Source of the DNA: Jhaorihella thermophila
GTDB lineage: Bacteria; Pseudomonadota; Alphaproteobacteria; Rhodobacterales; Rhodobacteraceae
DNA: 64,000 bases
Direction of reading: 5' to 3'
Assembly: GCF_900108275.1 (NCBI RefSeq)
Contig: NZ_FNVD01000001.1
Location: 372,001 to 436,000, forward strand
Shown here: in pieces, positions 43,320 through 52,142 of the stretch
Numbering within the stretch: the stretch's first letter is position 1
Layout of the letters: every line of letters begins with the position of its first letter
Program-made: the position numbers and the translations under genes
Notes under the pieces: model-generated
The model's database searches: none
What the model saw: only the letters and a program-made list of their open reading frames with translations
Told to the model about the DNA's origin: nothing

Positions 43320-43329
43320 ATGTTTATCT
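43306..43329. promoter_or_regulatory. inverted repeat spanning the intact TauE start codon
   Basis: AGATAAA at 43306-43312 and TTTATCT at 43323-43329 are exact inverted arms with a 10-base spacer that contains the CAT of the minus-strand ATG. Symmetry and spacing fit a dimeric repressor site such as an ArsR-type sulfur sensor, or an mRNA hairpin that would hide the start codon. The region is AT-rich compared with its neighbours. Confidence 0.4.
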
Positions 43330-43397
43330 AACCTAGGGTCAGGCACCGATCAACGGCTAATCTGTTGCGGAAGGTTGCGACACCGACCGTCTCGATT

Positions 43398-44318
43398 TCA
43401 GTGCCGACCGGGTGCAGACAGAACATAGATATTCCCCGGCTCCATCATCAGGTCCAACGCCAGTTTTCCGCAGACTAGCATAACAAGGGCGGCCAGCAAG
43501 ACGCGCAGTTGCTCCGCCTTGAGTTTGAGTCCGATCCGGGTTCCGAACTGTGCGCCGATCACGCCGCCGATGATGAGATAGAGCGCCAGCATCACGTCCA
43601 CGGTCTGGTTCGCCGTGGCGTGCAGCATGGTGGTGAAGGCGGTGACAAAGATGATCTGGAACAACGACGTTCCGACGACGACCTTGGTCGGCATGCTCAG
43701 CAGGTAGATCATCGCCGGCACCATGATGAAACCGCCGCCCACGCCCATGATCGCCGCCAGAACGCCGACCGACAGGCCAACCAAAAGCACCGGAATGACC
43801 GAGATATAGAGCCCCGAGGCGCGGAACCGCATCTTCAGGGGCAGGGCATGGACTCAGTTGTGGCGCCGCCGTTTGGCCGGCGGTCCGCCGGCTTTTCGGG
43901 CCGTGCGCAGCGCGTTTGCGCTTTCGACGAACATCAGTCCGCCGATAATGCCCAGGAATACGACATAGCACAGCTTGACCAGCAGATCGACCTGCCCGAG
44001 GCTCTTCAACCAGTTGAACACGAAGACCCCGAGCCCCGATCCGGCTAGCCCCCCGATCAACAGCACCGTGCCCATGGTCAGGTCTACGGTCTTGCGCTTG
44101 AAATGGGCAAGCAGCCCGGAAAACGAGGACGCCACGATCTGGTTGGCGCCGGTGGCGACGGCAACAGCTGGCGGCACGCCCACCATGAAAAGAAGCGGCG
44201 TGATGAGAAACCCGCCGCCAACACCGAACATTCCCGACAGAACGCCCACGATCCCGCCGATGCCCGGCAGGACGTAGGTGTTCACCGAGACTTCCGCGAT
44301 AGGAAGATAGGTCTGCAT
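43398..44318 (-). pseudogene. TauE/SafE family exporter, tandem paralogue with in-frame stop
   Basis: The coding frame is intact from ATG 44318 to 43398 except for one TGA at 43854-43856. The first half (154 residues, MQTYLPIAEVSV to KRRRHN) and the second half (MRFRASGLYISV, 144 residues, possible ATG 43832) are in the same frame with VHALPLK between. The intact paralogue has TGG (Trp) at this place in the inter-half linker. It is either a recent nonsense pseudogene, two half-transporters translated separately, or a base-call error. The protein halves still look well conserved. Confidence 0.8.
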
Positions 44319-44463
44319 GGCGCTTCCGATATTTCACATTCGCGGAAAGCAATATGAATTTCCGGCCTCCGCCTTGCCATCAGACGGCCTTTTGCCGGAT
44401 GGGCAATGGCGGTCCTCGGTCACCGGGGATCGAAAACCGCGTCTGCCTGCGGCGGCCGGTGTC

Positions 44464-44958
44464 CTACAGGTAGTCCACGCACTCGATGAGTTTCTGCATC
44501 GTTGCGCGTGATCCCGCCAGCGACCACTGCCCCATGCGCTGGCCGGACCGATGGTTCAGGCGGATCACGTTGCCGCGGGCGATCTCGAGCAGGAACCTGG
44601 TCGAGGGATCGCCGCCGGGCAGGGTAAAGATCACGCTGTTTTTGTAGAGGTTGGCGCTGTTCAGGTTCCAGCCCGCACGCCGGTCGATGCGCGCCACGAC
44701 ATCGCCCGTGGTATTGCCGAACGCCCACATGTCGGAAAAGAACTGCAGCTTGACCGTCTGGCCATCGGCCCAGATCGCAAAGGTGGTTCCGTTGGACGGC
44801 CGCACCTGGGCGATGCAGGACAGCGTGCCGTCGTCAAAGGCGGCCACCCTCAGCTCCCACGCCTTGTGGCGAAAGACGACCCTAGAATCGCTGGCCTGTG
44901 CCGGAACAGAGGTCAGCGCGATGAAGACAACAAGAAACGCGCTCAGAACGAACCGCAT
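44464..44958 (-). CDS. periplasmic protein of unknown function
   Basis: This 164-residue protein has a signal peptide (MRFVLSAFLVVFIALTSVPAQA). The mature part has a Cys in DGTLSCIAQV and one in the last residues (ECVDYL), which may pair. ATG 44958 is chosen because AAAGGGG lies about 9 bases upstream, although in-frame ATGs exist at 44967 and 44988. I do not recognise a family. It stands between the TauE operon and the nucleoside transporter, and its minus-strand stop is 145 bases before the broken TauE start. Confidence 0.7.
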   Translation of the reverse strand: MRFVLSAFLVVFIALTSVPAQASDSRVVFRHKAWELRVAAFDDGTLSCIAQVRPSNGTTFAIWADGQTVKLQFFSDMWAFGNTTGDVVARIDRRAGWNLNSANLYKNSVIFTLPGGDPSTRFLLEIARGNVIRLNHRSGQRMGQWSLAGSRATMQKLIECVDYL

Positions 44959-45042
44959 ATTCCACATCCCCTTTCTGAAAGAATTCAACTAGCCAAGTCG
45001 GGCCAGCGTGAACCGGGGGGGCGAGGCTGTCAATGACGCGGT

Positions 45043-45084
45043 GCCGGCCGGATCGGATTCGTGAACAATCCGTGTCCGGCCGGC
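45043..45084 (-). terminator. terminator after the nucleoside ABC transporter operon
   Basis: A long stem pairs 45043-45052 exactly with 45075-45084 and extends inward with a further 6 bp (CGGATT with AATCCG). It lies 8 bases beyond the stop of the last permease gene. A T run follows on the plus strand and an A run on the other side, so it can act in both directions. Confidence 0.75.
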
Positions 45085-45092
45085 GGGTTTTC

Positions 45093-46058
45093 TCAACGCT
45101 CCTTCACATAGGGCTCGCCACCCGCGCGCGGCGGGATCGCCTTGCCGACGAAGCCGGCCAGGATCACCACCGTCAGGATGTAGGGCAGGGCGTCCATCGC
45201 CTGCACCGGGATCGAGATCCCGCCCAGGTCGATGTTCTGATAGCGCAGCGCGATCGCCTGCAGCAGCCCGAACAGCAGGCAGGCCCACATCGCCTGCCAG
45301 GGTCGCCACTTGGCAAAGATCAGCGCCGCCAGCGCGATGAAGCCACGGCCCGCCGTCATGTCCTTGACGAACCCCGCCTGCAACGCGGTAGCCAGATAGG
45401 CCCCGGCAATGCCGCAGAGCACGCCGCAGATCATCACCGCCGCATAGCGCAGGCCGATCACCGACACCCCCGCCGTGTCCACCGCCGCGGGGTTCTCGCC
45501 AACCGCGCGCAGGCGCAGGCCAAAGCGGGTGCGGAACAGCAGCCACCATGTGGCCGGCACTGCGAGGAAGGCGACATAGACGAGGATGGAATGGCCCGAG
45601 ATCAGTTCGGCATAGACCGGCCCCAGCACGGGCACGCCGCTCAGCGTCTGCGCCAGCGGCAGCTCGACCGGGGTGAAGCGGCCGGCGCCGATCAGCGCCG
45701 GCGTCCGCCCGCCCTGCTGGAACCAGTCCTGCGCGATCAGCACCGTCATGCCGGCGGCGAGGAAGTTGATCGCCACGCCGGAAATCAGCTGGTTGCCGCG
45801 GAAGGTGATCGAGGCCAGCCCGTGCAGCAGGCTCAGCGTCAGCGACGCGGCGATGCCTGCCAGCAGGCCCAGCCAGACGCTGCCGGTGATCGCCGCAAGG
45901 GCGGCGGAAAAGAAGGCTGCCGCCAGCATCTTGCCCTCGAGCCCGATGTCGAAGATGCCCGAACGTTCCGAATAGAGCCCCGCCAGACAGGCCAGCAGCA
46001 GCGGCGTGGCCAGACGCACGGTCGAATCGAGGACCTGGATGATGGTGTCGAAATCCAT
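45093..46058 (-). CDS. nucleoside/simple-sugar ABC transporter permease (BmpA-associated, NupC/YufQ type)
   Basis: This 321-residue membrane permease has about nine helices. It shows GIFDIGLEGKMLAAAF near residue 35, the mark of this permease subclass, and RAVGENPAAVDTAGV in the middle. It is the last gene of a BMP-type importer whose other parts are the permease at 46062, the double ATPase and the binding protein. The gap to the preceding gene is 3 bases. Confidence 0.93.
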   Translation of the reverse strand: MDFDTIIQVLDSTVRLATPLLLACLAGLYSERSGIFDIGLEGKMLAAAFFSAALAAITGSVWLGLLAGIAASLTLSLLHGLASITFRGNQLISGVAINFLAAGMTVLIAQDWFQQGGRTPALIGAGRFTPVELPLAQTLSGVPVLGPVYAELISGHSILVYVAFLAVPATWWLLFRTRFGLRLRAVGENPAAVDTAGVSVIGLRYAAVMICGVLCGIAGAYLATALQAGFVKDMTAGRGFIALAALIFAKWRPWQAMWACLLFGLLQAIALRYQNIDLGGISIPVQAMDALPYILTVVILAGFVGKAIPPRAGGEPYVKER

Positions 46059-46061
46059 GAT

Positions 46062-47210
46062 CTACTCCGTCGGCTGGGTGGGCTTGCGTTCGGGCAGGGG
46101 CGCGCCTTCGCCCATGTCGCGGCGGCGGTTGCCCAAGGCGAGAAACAGCCGTTCCAGCGGCATCCGCACCATGTTGTCCAGCGCCCCGGTGAACAGGATC
46201 ACCAGCGCCTGGATCACCACGATCAGCTCGCGCGGGATGTTGCTCCACAGCGCCAGTTCCGCGCCGCCCTGAAACAGGAACCCGAACAGCAGCGCGGCCA
46301 GGAACACCCCGAACGGGTGGCTGCGCCCCATCAGCGCCACCGCGATGCCGATGAAGCCCGCGCCCTCGGTCGAGTTCAGCACCAGCCGTTCGGCCTCGCC
46401 CATCACGTTGTTGATCGCCATGAGCCCGGCCAGAGCGCCGGATATCAGCATGGCGATCATGGTGATGCGAAACGGCGAGATGCCGGCATAGCGCGCGCCG
46501 GTTTCCGAATGGCCATAGGCGCGAATCTCGTATCCCAGCCGGGTGCGCCAGATCAGCGCCCAGACCAGCACGCAGGCGGCGATGGCGACCAGAAGGCTGA
46601 CATTGGCCGGGGCCGACTTGGAAAAGCCGATGCCCAGCGGGGCCAGCAACTCATGCAGGGTCGGCAGGTGGACAGCAGCGGGGAACCGTTCGGTGGCGGG
46701 GTCCATCGACCCTTCGGGCCGCATCACGTTGACCAGCATGTAGTTCAGCAGCGCGGCCGCGATGAAGTTGAACATGATCGTGGTGATCACGATATGGCTG
46801 CCGCGCCGCGCCTGCAGATAGGCCGGGATCGCCGCCCAGGCCGCGCCGAACAGCATCGCGGCCACACCGGCCGCCAGCAGAGCGATGCTCCAGTGCGGCC
46901 AGGGCACGTAGAGGCAGGCCATCGCCACGCCGAGCCCGCCCAGCATCGCCTGACCTTCGCCGCCGATGTTGAACAGGCGCGCATGAAAGGCCACCGCCAC
47001 CGCCAGCCCGGTGAACATGAAGTTGGTGGCATAGTAGAGCGTGTAGCCCCAGCCATAGGTGGACCCCAGCGCACCGTCGAACATGATCTTGACGGCGGCG
47101 ATCGGGTCTTCGCCGATGCCGAGGATCACCAGCGCCGACAGGATCGTCGCCAGCAGCAGGGAAATCAGGGGGATCAGGACCACATCGGCCCATTTGGGCA
47201 TCTTGTCCAT
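46062..47210 (-). CDS. nucleoside/simple-sugar ABC transporter permease (NupB/YufP type)
   Basis: This 382-residue membrane permease is the larger of the pair. NIGGEGQAMLGGLG (about 90-103) is the family loop and EIRAYGHSETGARYAGI is the EAA-like segment. The C-terminus (PLERLFLALGNRR onward) is a charged cytosolic tail. The start at 47210 is 1 base from the ATPase stop. Confidence 0.93.
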   Translation of the reverse strand: MDKMPKWADVVLIPLISLLLATILSALVILGIGEDPIAAVKIMFDGALGSTYGWGYTLYYATNFMFTGLAVAVAFHARLFNIGGEGQAMLGGLGVAMACLYVPWPHWSIALLAAGVAAMLFGAAWAAIPAYLQARRGSHIVITTIMFNFIAAALLNYMLVNVMRPEGSMDPATERFPAAVHLPTLHELLAPLGIGFSKSAPANVSLLVAIAACVLVWALIWRTRLGYEIRAYGHSETGARYAGISPFRITMIAMLISGALAGLMAINNVMGEAERLVLNSTEGAGFIGIAVALMGRSHPFGVFLAALLFGFLFQGGAELALWSNIPRELIVVIQALVILFTGALDNMVRMPLERLFLALGNRRRDMGEGAPLPERKPTQPTE

Positions 47211-47211
47211 C

Positions 47212-48759
47212 TCAGGCGGCCTCTCCGCTCATGCCGGCCATCAGCAGGCCCAGTTCCTTTTCATCCGTCTCCTGCGGCAGCCGTTCGCCCATGATGCGGC
47301 CGTCGAACATGACCGCGATGCGGTCGGCCAGCGACAGGATTTCCTCCAGTTCGACCGACACCAGCAGCACCGCGCGTCCGGCATCGCGCAGGGCGACGAT
47401 CTGCTTGTGAATGAACTCGATCGCGCCGATATCCACGCCACGCGTGGGCTGACCCACCAACAGCAGGTCGGGGTTGCGCTCGATCTCGCGTGCAACGACG
47501 ATCTTCTGCTGGTTTCCGCCGCTGAAATTCCGGGCGCTCAGCCACGGATCGGCGGGGCGGATGTCGAATTTCTCGATCTTCCGTTCGGTGTCGGCCCGGA
47601 TCGCGGCATTGTCCATCAGCAGCGCGTTGCGCTGATAGGCCGGGTCGTGGTGATAGCCGAAGGCGACGTTCTCCCACGCGTGGAACTCCATGATGAGCCC
47701 TTCGCGCTGGCGGTCCTCGGGCACATGGGCGATGCCGGCAGCGCGCCGCGCCTGACCGTCCGCGCCGCGCCCGTGCAGCGGCAATGCCGCGCCGTTCAGC
47801 CGGATCGTGCCCGCGCCGGGACGCATGCCGCCCAGCACCTCGAGCAGTTCGGACTGGCCGTTCCCGGCCACGCCCGCGATGCCGAGGATTTCGCCCGCAC
47901 GCACGGTCAGGTCGATGCCCTTGACGCGCTCGACCCCCTTGTCGTCCCTGACCCGCAGGCCCTCGATTTCCAGCACCGGCCTGCCCGGCCGGGCCGGGGC
48001 CTTGTCCACCCGCAGCAGAACCTTGCGGCCCACCATCAGCTCGGCCAGCTGTTCGGGGTTCGTCTCGGCGGTGCGCACCGTGGCGGTCATCTGCCCGCGC
48101 CGCATCACGCTGACGGTGTCGGTCACATCCATGATCTCGCGCAGCTTGTGCGTGATCAGGATGATGGTCTTGCCCTCTTCCCGCAGACGCCGAAGGATTC
48201 GGAACAGCTGGTCGGCTTCTGCGGGCGTCAGCACGCCGGTCGGCTCGTCCAGGATCAGGATGTCGGCATGGCGATAGAGCGACTTGAGGATCTCGACCCT
48301 CTGCTGCATGCCCACGCCGATCTCCTCGATCAGCGCGTCCGGGTCCACGTCCAGCCCGTATTCGCGTGACAGCTCTTCCAGCGTCCTGCGCGCGCGCGCC
48401 AGCGATGGCCGCAAAAGCCCGCCGCCTTCGGCGCCCAGGATGATGTTTTCCAGCACGGTGAAGTTTTCCACCAGCTTGAAATGCTGGAACACCATGCCGA
48501 TACCGGCGGCGATCGCGTCCTGACTGTCGTGGATCTCGGTGCGTTGCCCGTTGATCCATATCTCGCCCGCATCCGCCCGGTAGAAGCCGTAGAGGATGCT
48601 CATCAGCGTGGATTTGCCCGCGCCGTTTTCACCGATGATTCCGTGAATCGTGCCCGGCGCCACCGACAACGAGATGTCGCGGTTCGCCTGCACCGGCCCG
48701 AAGGCCTTGGATATGCCCTTGAGTTCGATGGCGGGGGGCGTGGTGGCCGAGGCGTTCAT
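47212..48759 (-). CDS. nucleoside ABC transporter ATP-binding protein (NupA/YufO type, two ATPase domains)
   Basis: This 515-residue protein has Walker A GENGAGKST in the first domain, with signature GVGMQQRVEIL and Walker B ILDEPTG. The second, degenerate domain has GVAGNGQSELLE and the SGGNQQK signature, as in sugar/nucleoside ATPases. ATG 48759 has a GGAGGGA ribosome-binding site. It energises the two permeases downstream. Confidence 0.94.
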   Translation of the reverse strand: MNASATTPPAIELKGISKAFGPVQANRDISLSVAPGTIHGIIGENGAGKSTLMSILYGFYRADAGEIWINGQRTEIHDSQDAIAAGIGMVFQHFKLVENFTVLENIILGAEGGGLLRPSLARARRTLEELSREYGLDVDPDALIEEIGVGMQQRVEILKSLYRHADILILDEPTGVLTPAEADQLFRILRRLREEGKTIILITHKLREIMDVTDTVSVMRRGQMTATVRTAETNPEQLAELMVGRKVLLRVDKAPARPGRPVLEIEGLRVRDDKGVERVKGIDLTVRAGEILGIAGVAGNGQSELLEVLGGMRPGAGTIRLNGAALPLHGRGADGQARRAAGIAHVPEDRQREGLIMEFHAWENVAFGYHHDPAYQRNALLMDNAAIRADTERKIEKFDIRPADPWLSARNFSGGNQQKIVVAREIERNPDLLLVGQPTRGVDIGAIEFIHKQIVALRDAGRAVLLVSVELEEILSLADRIAVMFDGRIMGERLPQETDEKELGLLMAGMSGEAA

Positions 48760-48785
48760 GCCTGTTCCCTCCGGCAAATGGGGAT

Positions 48786-48810
48786 GCACGCCCGACGGCA
48801 TCGGGCGTGC
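48786..48810 (-). terminator. hairpin after the BMP binding-protein gene
   Basis: A perfect 10-bp stem (48786-48795 with 48801-48810) with a 5-base loop lies in the 74-base gap between the binding-protein stop and the ATPase start. It has no T tract. Its position matches the hairpins after the other two binding-protein genes of the window. Confidence 0.65.
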
Positions 48811-48833
48811 ACATGATTTTCAGATCGCTACGC

Positions 48834-49829
48834 TCAGAATTGCAGAACCGGGCAGGTATCGTCGGTCATGTAGTCATGGACCTTGATTTCGCCCGCGGCG
48901 ATCTTCGCCTTGGCCTCGTCCACCTTCGCCTTCATCTCGTCGGTGATGAGCGGCGCGTTGTATTCGTCCAGCGCATAGTCCACGCCGCCATTGGCCAGAC
49001 CCATCACATGGAGTCCGGTTTCCATGTTCTCGCCCTGCTTGAGCACGTCATAGACCGCGTTGTCCACGCGCTTCATCATCGAGGTGAGAACCTTGCCGGG
49101 ATGCATGTAGTTCTGGTTGCTGTCCACGCCGATCGACAGGATGCCTTCGTCGGCGGCGGTCTGCAGCACGCCCACGCCGGTGCCGCCGGCGGCGGCATAG
49201 ACCACGTCGGCCCCCTGCGCGATCTGCGCCTTGGTCAGTTCCGACCCCTTCACCGGGTCGTTCCAGGCCGCCGGGGTGGTGCCGGTCATGTTGACGATGA
49301 TCCTGGCGTCGGGGTTCACCGCCTTGACGCCTTCGGCATAGCCGCAGGCGAACTTGCGGATCAGCGGGATGTCCATGCCGCCGATGAAGCCCACGGTGCC
49401 GGTCTTGGAGGCCATCGCCGCCAGCATGCCCACGAGATAGGAGCCTTCATGTTCGTTGAACACGACCGAACGCACGTTGGGCTTGTCCACCACCATGTCG
49501 ATGATCGCGAACTTGGTGTCGGGATAGTCGTCGGCCACCTGGCTCAGCGCGTCGGCAAAGGCAAAGCCGACCATGATCACCGGGTTCGCGCCGCTTTCGG
49601 CGAACCGGCGCAGGGCCTGTTCCCGCTGGGCTTCGGACTGCAGTTCGATGTCGCGGAACTTGCCGCCGGTTTCTTCGGCCCAGCGCTTGGCGCCGTTGAA
49701 GGCGGCTTCGTTGAACGACTTGTCGAACTTGCCGCCCAGATCGAAGATGAGCGCCGGTTCGGCCAGCGCCGCGACGGCGGTCAGGGCGACAGTGGCAGCC
49801 GCGCCCGCCAGAGATTTCATGAAGGTCAT
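48834..49829 (-). CDS. BMP family ABC transporter substrate-binding protein
   Basis: This 331-residue periplasmic protein has a signal peptide ending near VAALAEP. Family patterns are LIFDLGGKFDKSFNEAAFNG near the N-terminus, FAFADALSQVADDYPD and the ligand-loop GGMDIPLIRKF, which places it with the BmpA/Med purine nucleoside binders. GGAG lies 7 bases before ATG 49829. It is the first gene of the transporter operon. Confidence 0.93.
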   Translation of the reverse strand: MTFMKSLAGAAATVALTAVAALAEPALIFDLGGKFDKSFNEAAFNGAKRWAEETGGKFRDIELQSEAQREQALRRFAESGANPVIMVGFAFADALSQVADDYPDTKFAIIDMVVDKPNVRSVVFNEHEGSYLVGMLAAMASKTGTVGFIGGMDIPLIRKFACGYAEGVKAVNPDARIIVNMTGTTPAAWNDPVKGSELTKAQIAQGADVVYAAAGGTGVGVLQTAADEGILSIGVDSNQNYMHPGKVLTSMMKRVDNAVYDVLKQGENMETGLHVMGLANGGVDYALDEYNAPLITDEMKAKVDEAKAKIAAGEIKVHDYMTDDTCPVLQF

Positions 49830-49881
49830 GTGCAAACTCCCGTTTGTTGTTGTGCGGGGCCGCGTGTTCGCGCGGTCCCGT

Positions 49882-49901
49882 CGGGCGGGTCGAGCCGCCC
49901 G
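49882..49901 (-). terminator. hairpin between rimI and the BMP operon
   Basis: A 7-bp GC stem (49882-49888 with 49895-49901) lies in the 107-base gap, with a second smaller stem (CCGCG with CGCGG, 49860-49875 region) beside it. It could end the rimI transcript or lie in the leader of the transporter operon. There is no T tract. Confidence 0.4.
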
Positions 49902-49936
49902 GACTGACCAATTTAGGCCGCAGGGCAGGGGGCTGG

Positions 49937-50401
49937 TCAACCGGTTTTTGCCGCCCTTTGGGCGGAATCGGTCGGGTGACCACGGGGCAGGTCGCAGGTC
50001 ATGATCAGCGCATTGGCGGGATCGCCCCCCGCGCGCCGGTAGTAGGCCCGGCGCATCCCCGCAGGGGCAAAGCCCTCTGATTCGTAGAGCGCGACGGCCG
50101 GCAGGTTGTCCGACGCGACCTCGAGGAAGGCCCGGCGGGCGCCCATTTCGGCCGCGCGGGTCATCCAGTCCCGCATCGCCGCACGGGCGAGCCCCCGCCG
50201 GCGATGATCGGGATGGGTGGCGATGGTCAGCAGTTCGGCTTCGTCCACGATCACCCGCACGAGCGCAAAGCTCCGGGCGTTGCCCACGGCAAAGCAGCCT
50301 GAATTCTGCAAGAGATCGGCAAATTCATCCGCGCTCCACGGTCGTTCCTGCCGAAAGGCGGCGGCGTGGGTTGCGGCCATCTGCACGGGCGTGAGCGACA
50401 T
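49937..50401 (-). CDS. rimI: ribosomal protein S18-alanine N-acetyltransferase
   Basis: This 154-residue GNAT acetyltransferase has the acetyl-CoA loop HPDHRRRGLARAA and the ALYESEGFAPAG segment typical of RimI. It starts at ATG 50401, overlapping the tsaB stop by one base (TGATG). The tsaB-rimI order is common and the pair is co-translated here. Confidence 0.9.
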   Translation of the reverse strand: MSLTPVQMAATHAAAFRQERPWSADEFADLLQNSGCFAVGNARSFALVRVIVDEAELLTIATHPDHRRRGLARAAMRDWMTRAAEMGARRAFLEVASDNLPAVALYESEGFAPAGMRRAYYRRAGGDPANALIMTCDLPRGHPTDSAQRAAKTG

Positions 50402-51003
50402 CAGTCCAGCAGGATGGGCGGCGCGTCGCGCGGCGGGGCGGCATCGGCGGGCCGGACATAGAACGGCGCGGGCGGGGTCGTGATGTCCTGCCGGTTTTCG
50501 GCGGCGATCCGGGCGATCGCCTCGGCCAGCCGCGCCGGATCGGCCTGGGTGTGCAGGATGCGGCCTTCGGCCTGCGCGGCGGCTTCGGCCTGCGCGCACG
50601 GCAGCAGTTCGACCTCGCGCGCGGCACGGCACAAATAGACCTGATCGCGCGGGGCGGGGATGGCGGGCAGCGCATCCGGCGCCGCCAGCCGCAGCCGGGC
50701 GGCGCAGCCGGTCACACCCACCGCCGGCACGCCCAGTCCCAGCGCCAGACCCCGCGCGGCGGAAACGGCGATGCGTATGCCGGTGAAATTGCCGGGGCCG
50801 ACGCCAACCCCGATCGCGGCGAGATCGCGCCAGTCGTGGCCGGCGCGTGCCAGCATCTCCTGCAGCATCGGCATCAGCCGTTCTGCCTGTCCCCGGCCCA
50901 TCTCTTCGGCGCGCGCCTCCAGCAGATGGTCGCCCGACAGCAAAGCGGCCGCGCAATGCGCGGCCGACGTGTCGAAAGCCAGAATCAGAGGATCAGACGC
51001 CAA
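50401..51003 (-). CDS. tsaB: tRNA threonylcarbamoyladenosine biosynthesis protein TsaB
   Basis: This 200-residue member of the actin-like ATPase fold has an ILAFDTSAAHCAAAL start and GVGPGNFTGIRI. It partners TsaD and TsaE to transfer the threonylcarbamoyl group made by the Sua5-type enzyme at 29.9 kb onto tRNA. Its start overlaps the nifU-like stop by 11 bases. Confidence 0.94.
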   Translation of the reverse strand: MASDPLILAFDTSAAHCAAALLSGDHLLEARAEEMGRGQAERLMPMLQEMLARAGHDWRDLAAIGVGVGPGNFTGIRIAVSAARGLALGLGVPAVGVTGCAARLRLAAPDALPAIPAPRDQVYLCRAAREVELLPCAQAEAAAQAEGRILHTQADPARLAEAIARIAAENRQDITTPPAPFYVRPADAAPPRDAPPILLD

Positions 51004-51547
51004 CGGGGCGCACCTCGGTCACTTCGGGGATGTAGTGGCGCAGCAGGTTCTCGATCCCCATCTTCAGCGTGAGCGTGGAAGAGGGGCACCCCGCGCAGGC
51101 GCCCTGCATGTGCAGATAGACAACGCCGCGTTCGAACCCGTGAAAGGTGATGTCGCCGCCGTCCTGTGCCACCGCCGGGCGCACGCGGGTGTCCAGAAGC
51201 TCCTTGATCTGGTTGACGATCTCGGCGTCGTCGCCGCTGAATTCGGCATGGTCGGAGCCGTCTCCCTCCATCACCGGGGCGCCGGACTGGAAATGCTCCA
51301 TCACCGCGCCCAGGATCGCCGGCTTGATGTGGTCCCATTCGATATCGTCATCCTTGGTCACGGTAACGAAATCGTTGCCCAGAAACACCGCCTTGACCCC
51401 GTTGACCGCGAAGATCCGCTTGGCCAGGGGCGACTTGGTCGCGGCTTCCGCAGTGGGAAAATCGGCGGTTCCGACCTCCAGCACGGTCTGGCCAGGCAGG
51501 AATTTCAGCGTTGCCGGGTTCGGCGTGGATTCGGTCTGGATGAACAT
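50993..51547 (-). CDS. NifU family Fe-S cluster scaffold/carrier protein (NFU1-like)
   Basis: This 184-residue cytosolic protein has an N-terminal Nfu domain starting FIQTESTPNPATLKFLPG and a C-terminal NifU domain with the cluster ligands Cys151 and Cys154 in GACAGCPSS. It resembles mitochondrial NFU1 and delivers 4Fe-4S clusters to target enzymes. ATG 51547 has CGGAG upstream. It overlaps tsaB and follows the universal stress protein gene. Confidence 0.93.
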   Translation of the reverse strand: MFIQTESTPNPATLKFLPGQTVLEVGTADFPTAEAATKSPLAKRIFAVNGVKAVFLGNDFVTVTKDDDIEWDHIKPAILGAVMEHFQSGAPVMEGDGSDHAEFSGDDAEIVNQIKELLDTRVRPAVAQDGGDITFHGFERGVVYLHMQGACAGCPSSTLTLKMGIENLLRHYIPEVTEVRPVGV

Positions 51548-51619
51548 GGAAGATAACTCCGTTGGCTTGGCTTGGATATGCGGGCGGACCGCCGCCAAGT
51601 CAAGGTTGCGCGGGCGGGC

Positions 51620-52075
51620 TCAGGTGATCGCCTCGAGCCGCTCCTTGCTCAGGTGCCCGGGCACCAGCGTGATCGGGATCGGCAAGGTGCCGGAAGCCTT
51701 GCTGAGTTGCGTCACCAGTGGGCCGGGGCCGCTCTTGTCGGTGCCCGCGCCCAGAACCAACACGCCGATTTCCGGGTCTTCCTTGATCTGTGCGAGGATT
51801 TCGGTCACCGCCTCGCCCTCGCGGATCACCAGTTCGGGGTCCACGCCCTGCCTGTCCCGCATCCACTTGGCGAAAACCTCGAAATGGGCGTGGATTCGTT
51901 CGCGCGCCTCTTCTCGCATGACTTCGCCCACGCCCAGCCAGTGGTTGAACTCCTCGGGCGGGATGACCGCGAGTATGGTCACGCCGCCGCCGGTATGCGC
52001 CGCCCGCATCGCGGCAAAGCGCATGGCGTTGAGGCACTCGCTGCTGTTGTCTAGAACGACGAGGAACTTGCGCAT
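51620..52075 (-). CDS. universal stress protein (UspA family)
   Basis: This 151-residue cytosolic protein starts MRKFLVVLDNSSECLNAM with the Usp fold's first strand and Asp. VLVLGAGTDKSGPGPLV corresponds to the nucleotide-binding G-x2-G region, but the usual GS/T pair is altered to GPGP, so ATP binding is uncertain. It sits between ilvE (67 bases) and the nifU-like gene. Confidence 0.88.
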   Translation of the reverse strand: MRKFLVVLDNSSECLNAMRFAAMRAAHTGGGVTILAVIPPEEFNHWLGVGEVMREEARERIHAHFEVFAKWMRDRQGVDPELVIREGEAVTEILAQIKEDPEIGVLVLGAGTDKSGPGPLVTQLSKASGTLPIPITLVPGHLSKERLEAIT

Positions 52076-52142
52076 GGATCGTCTCCCTTTCGCGGGGATC
52101 ATGCCCGAGGGGGGGCAATCTGGCAACTGCGGCGATTTGCTG

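Noticed and set aside
43854-43856. TGA as selenocysteine or programmed read-through in the broken TauE
   Set aside because: The intact paralogue has Trp here, the place is a non-catalytic linker and I see no selenocysteine-element hairpin after it. Mutation or a split gene is simpler.
45033-47294. 753-codon open frame on the plus strand across the nucleoside permeases
   Set aside because: It has His/Gln/Arg-rich antisense composition and no family motifs. The two minus-strand permeases are clear.
49830-49936. Purine riboswitch before the BMP nucleoside transporter
   Set aside because: The leader has only GC hairpins. The conserved purine-aptamer loop bases are not seen.
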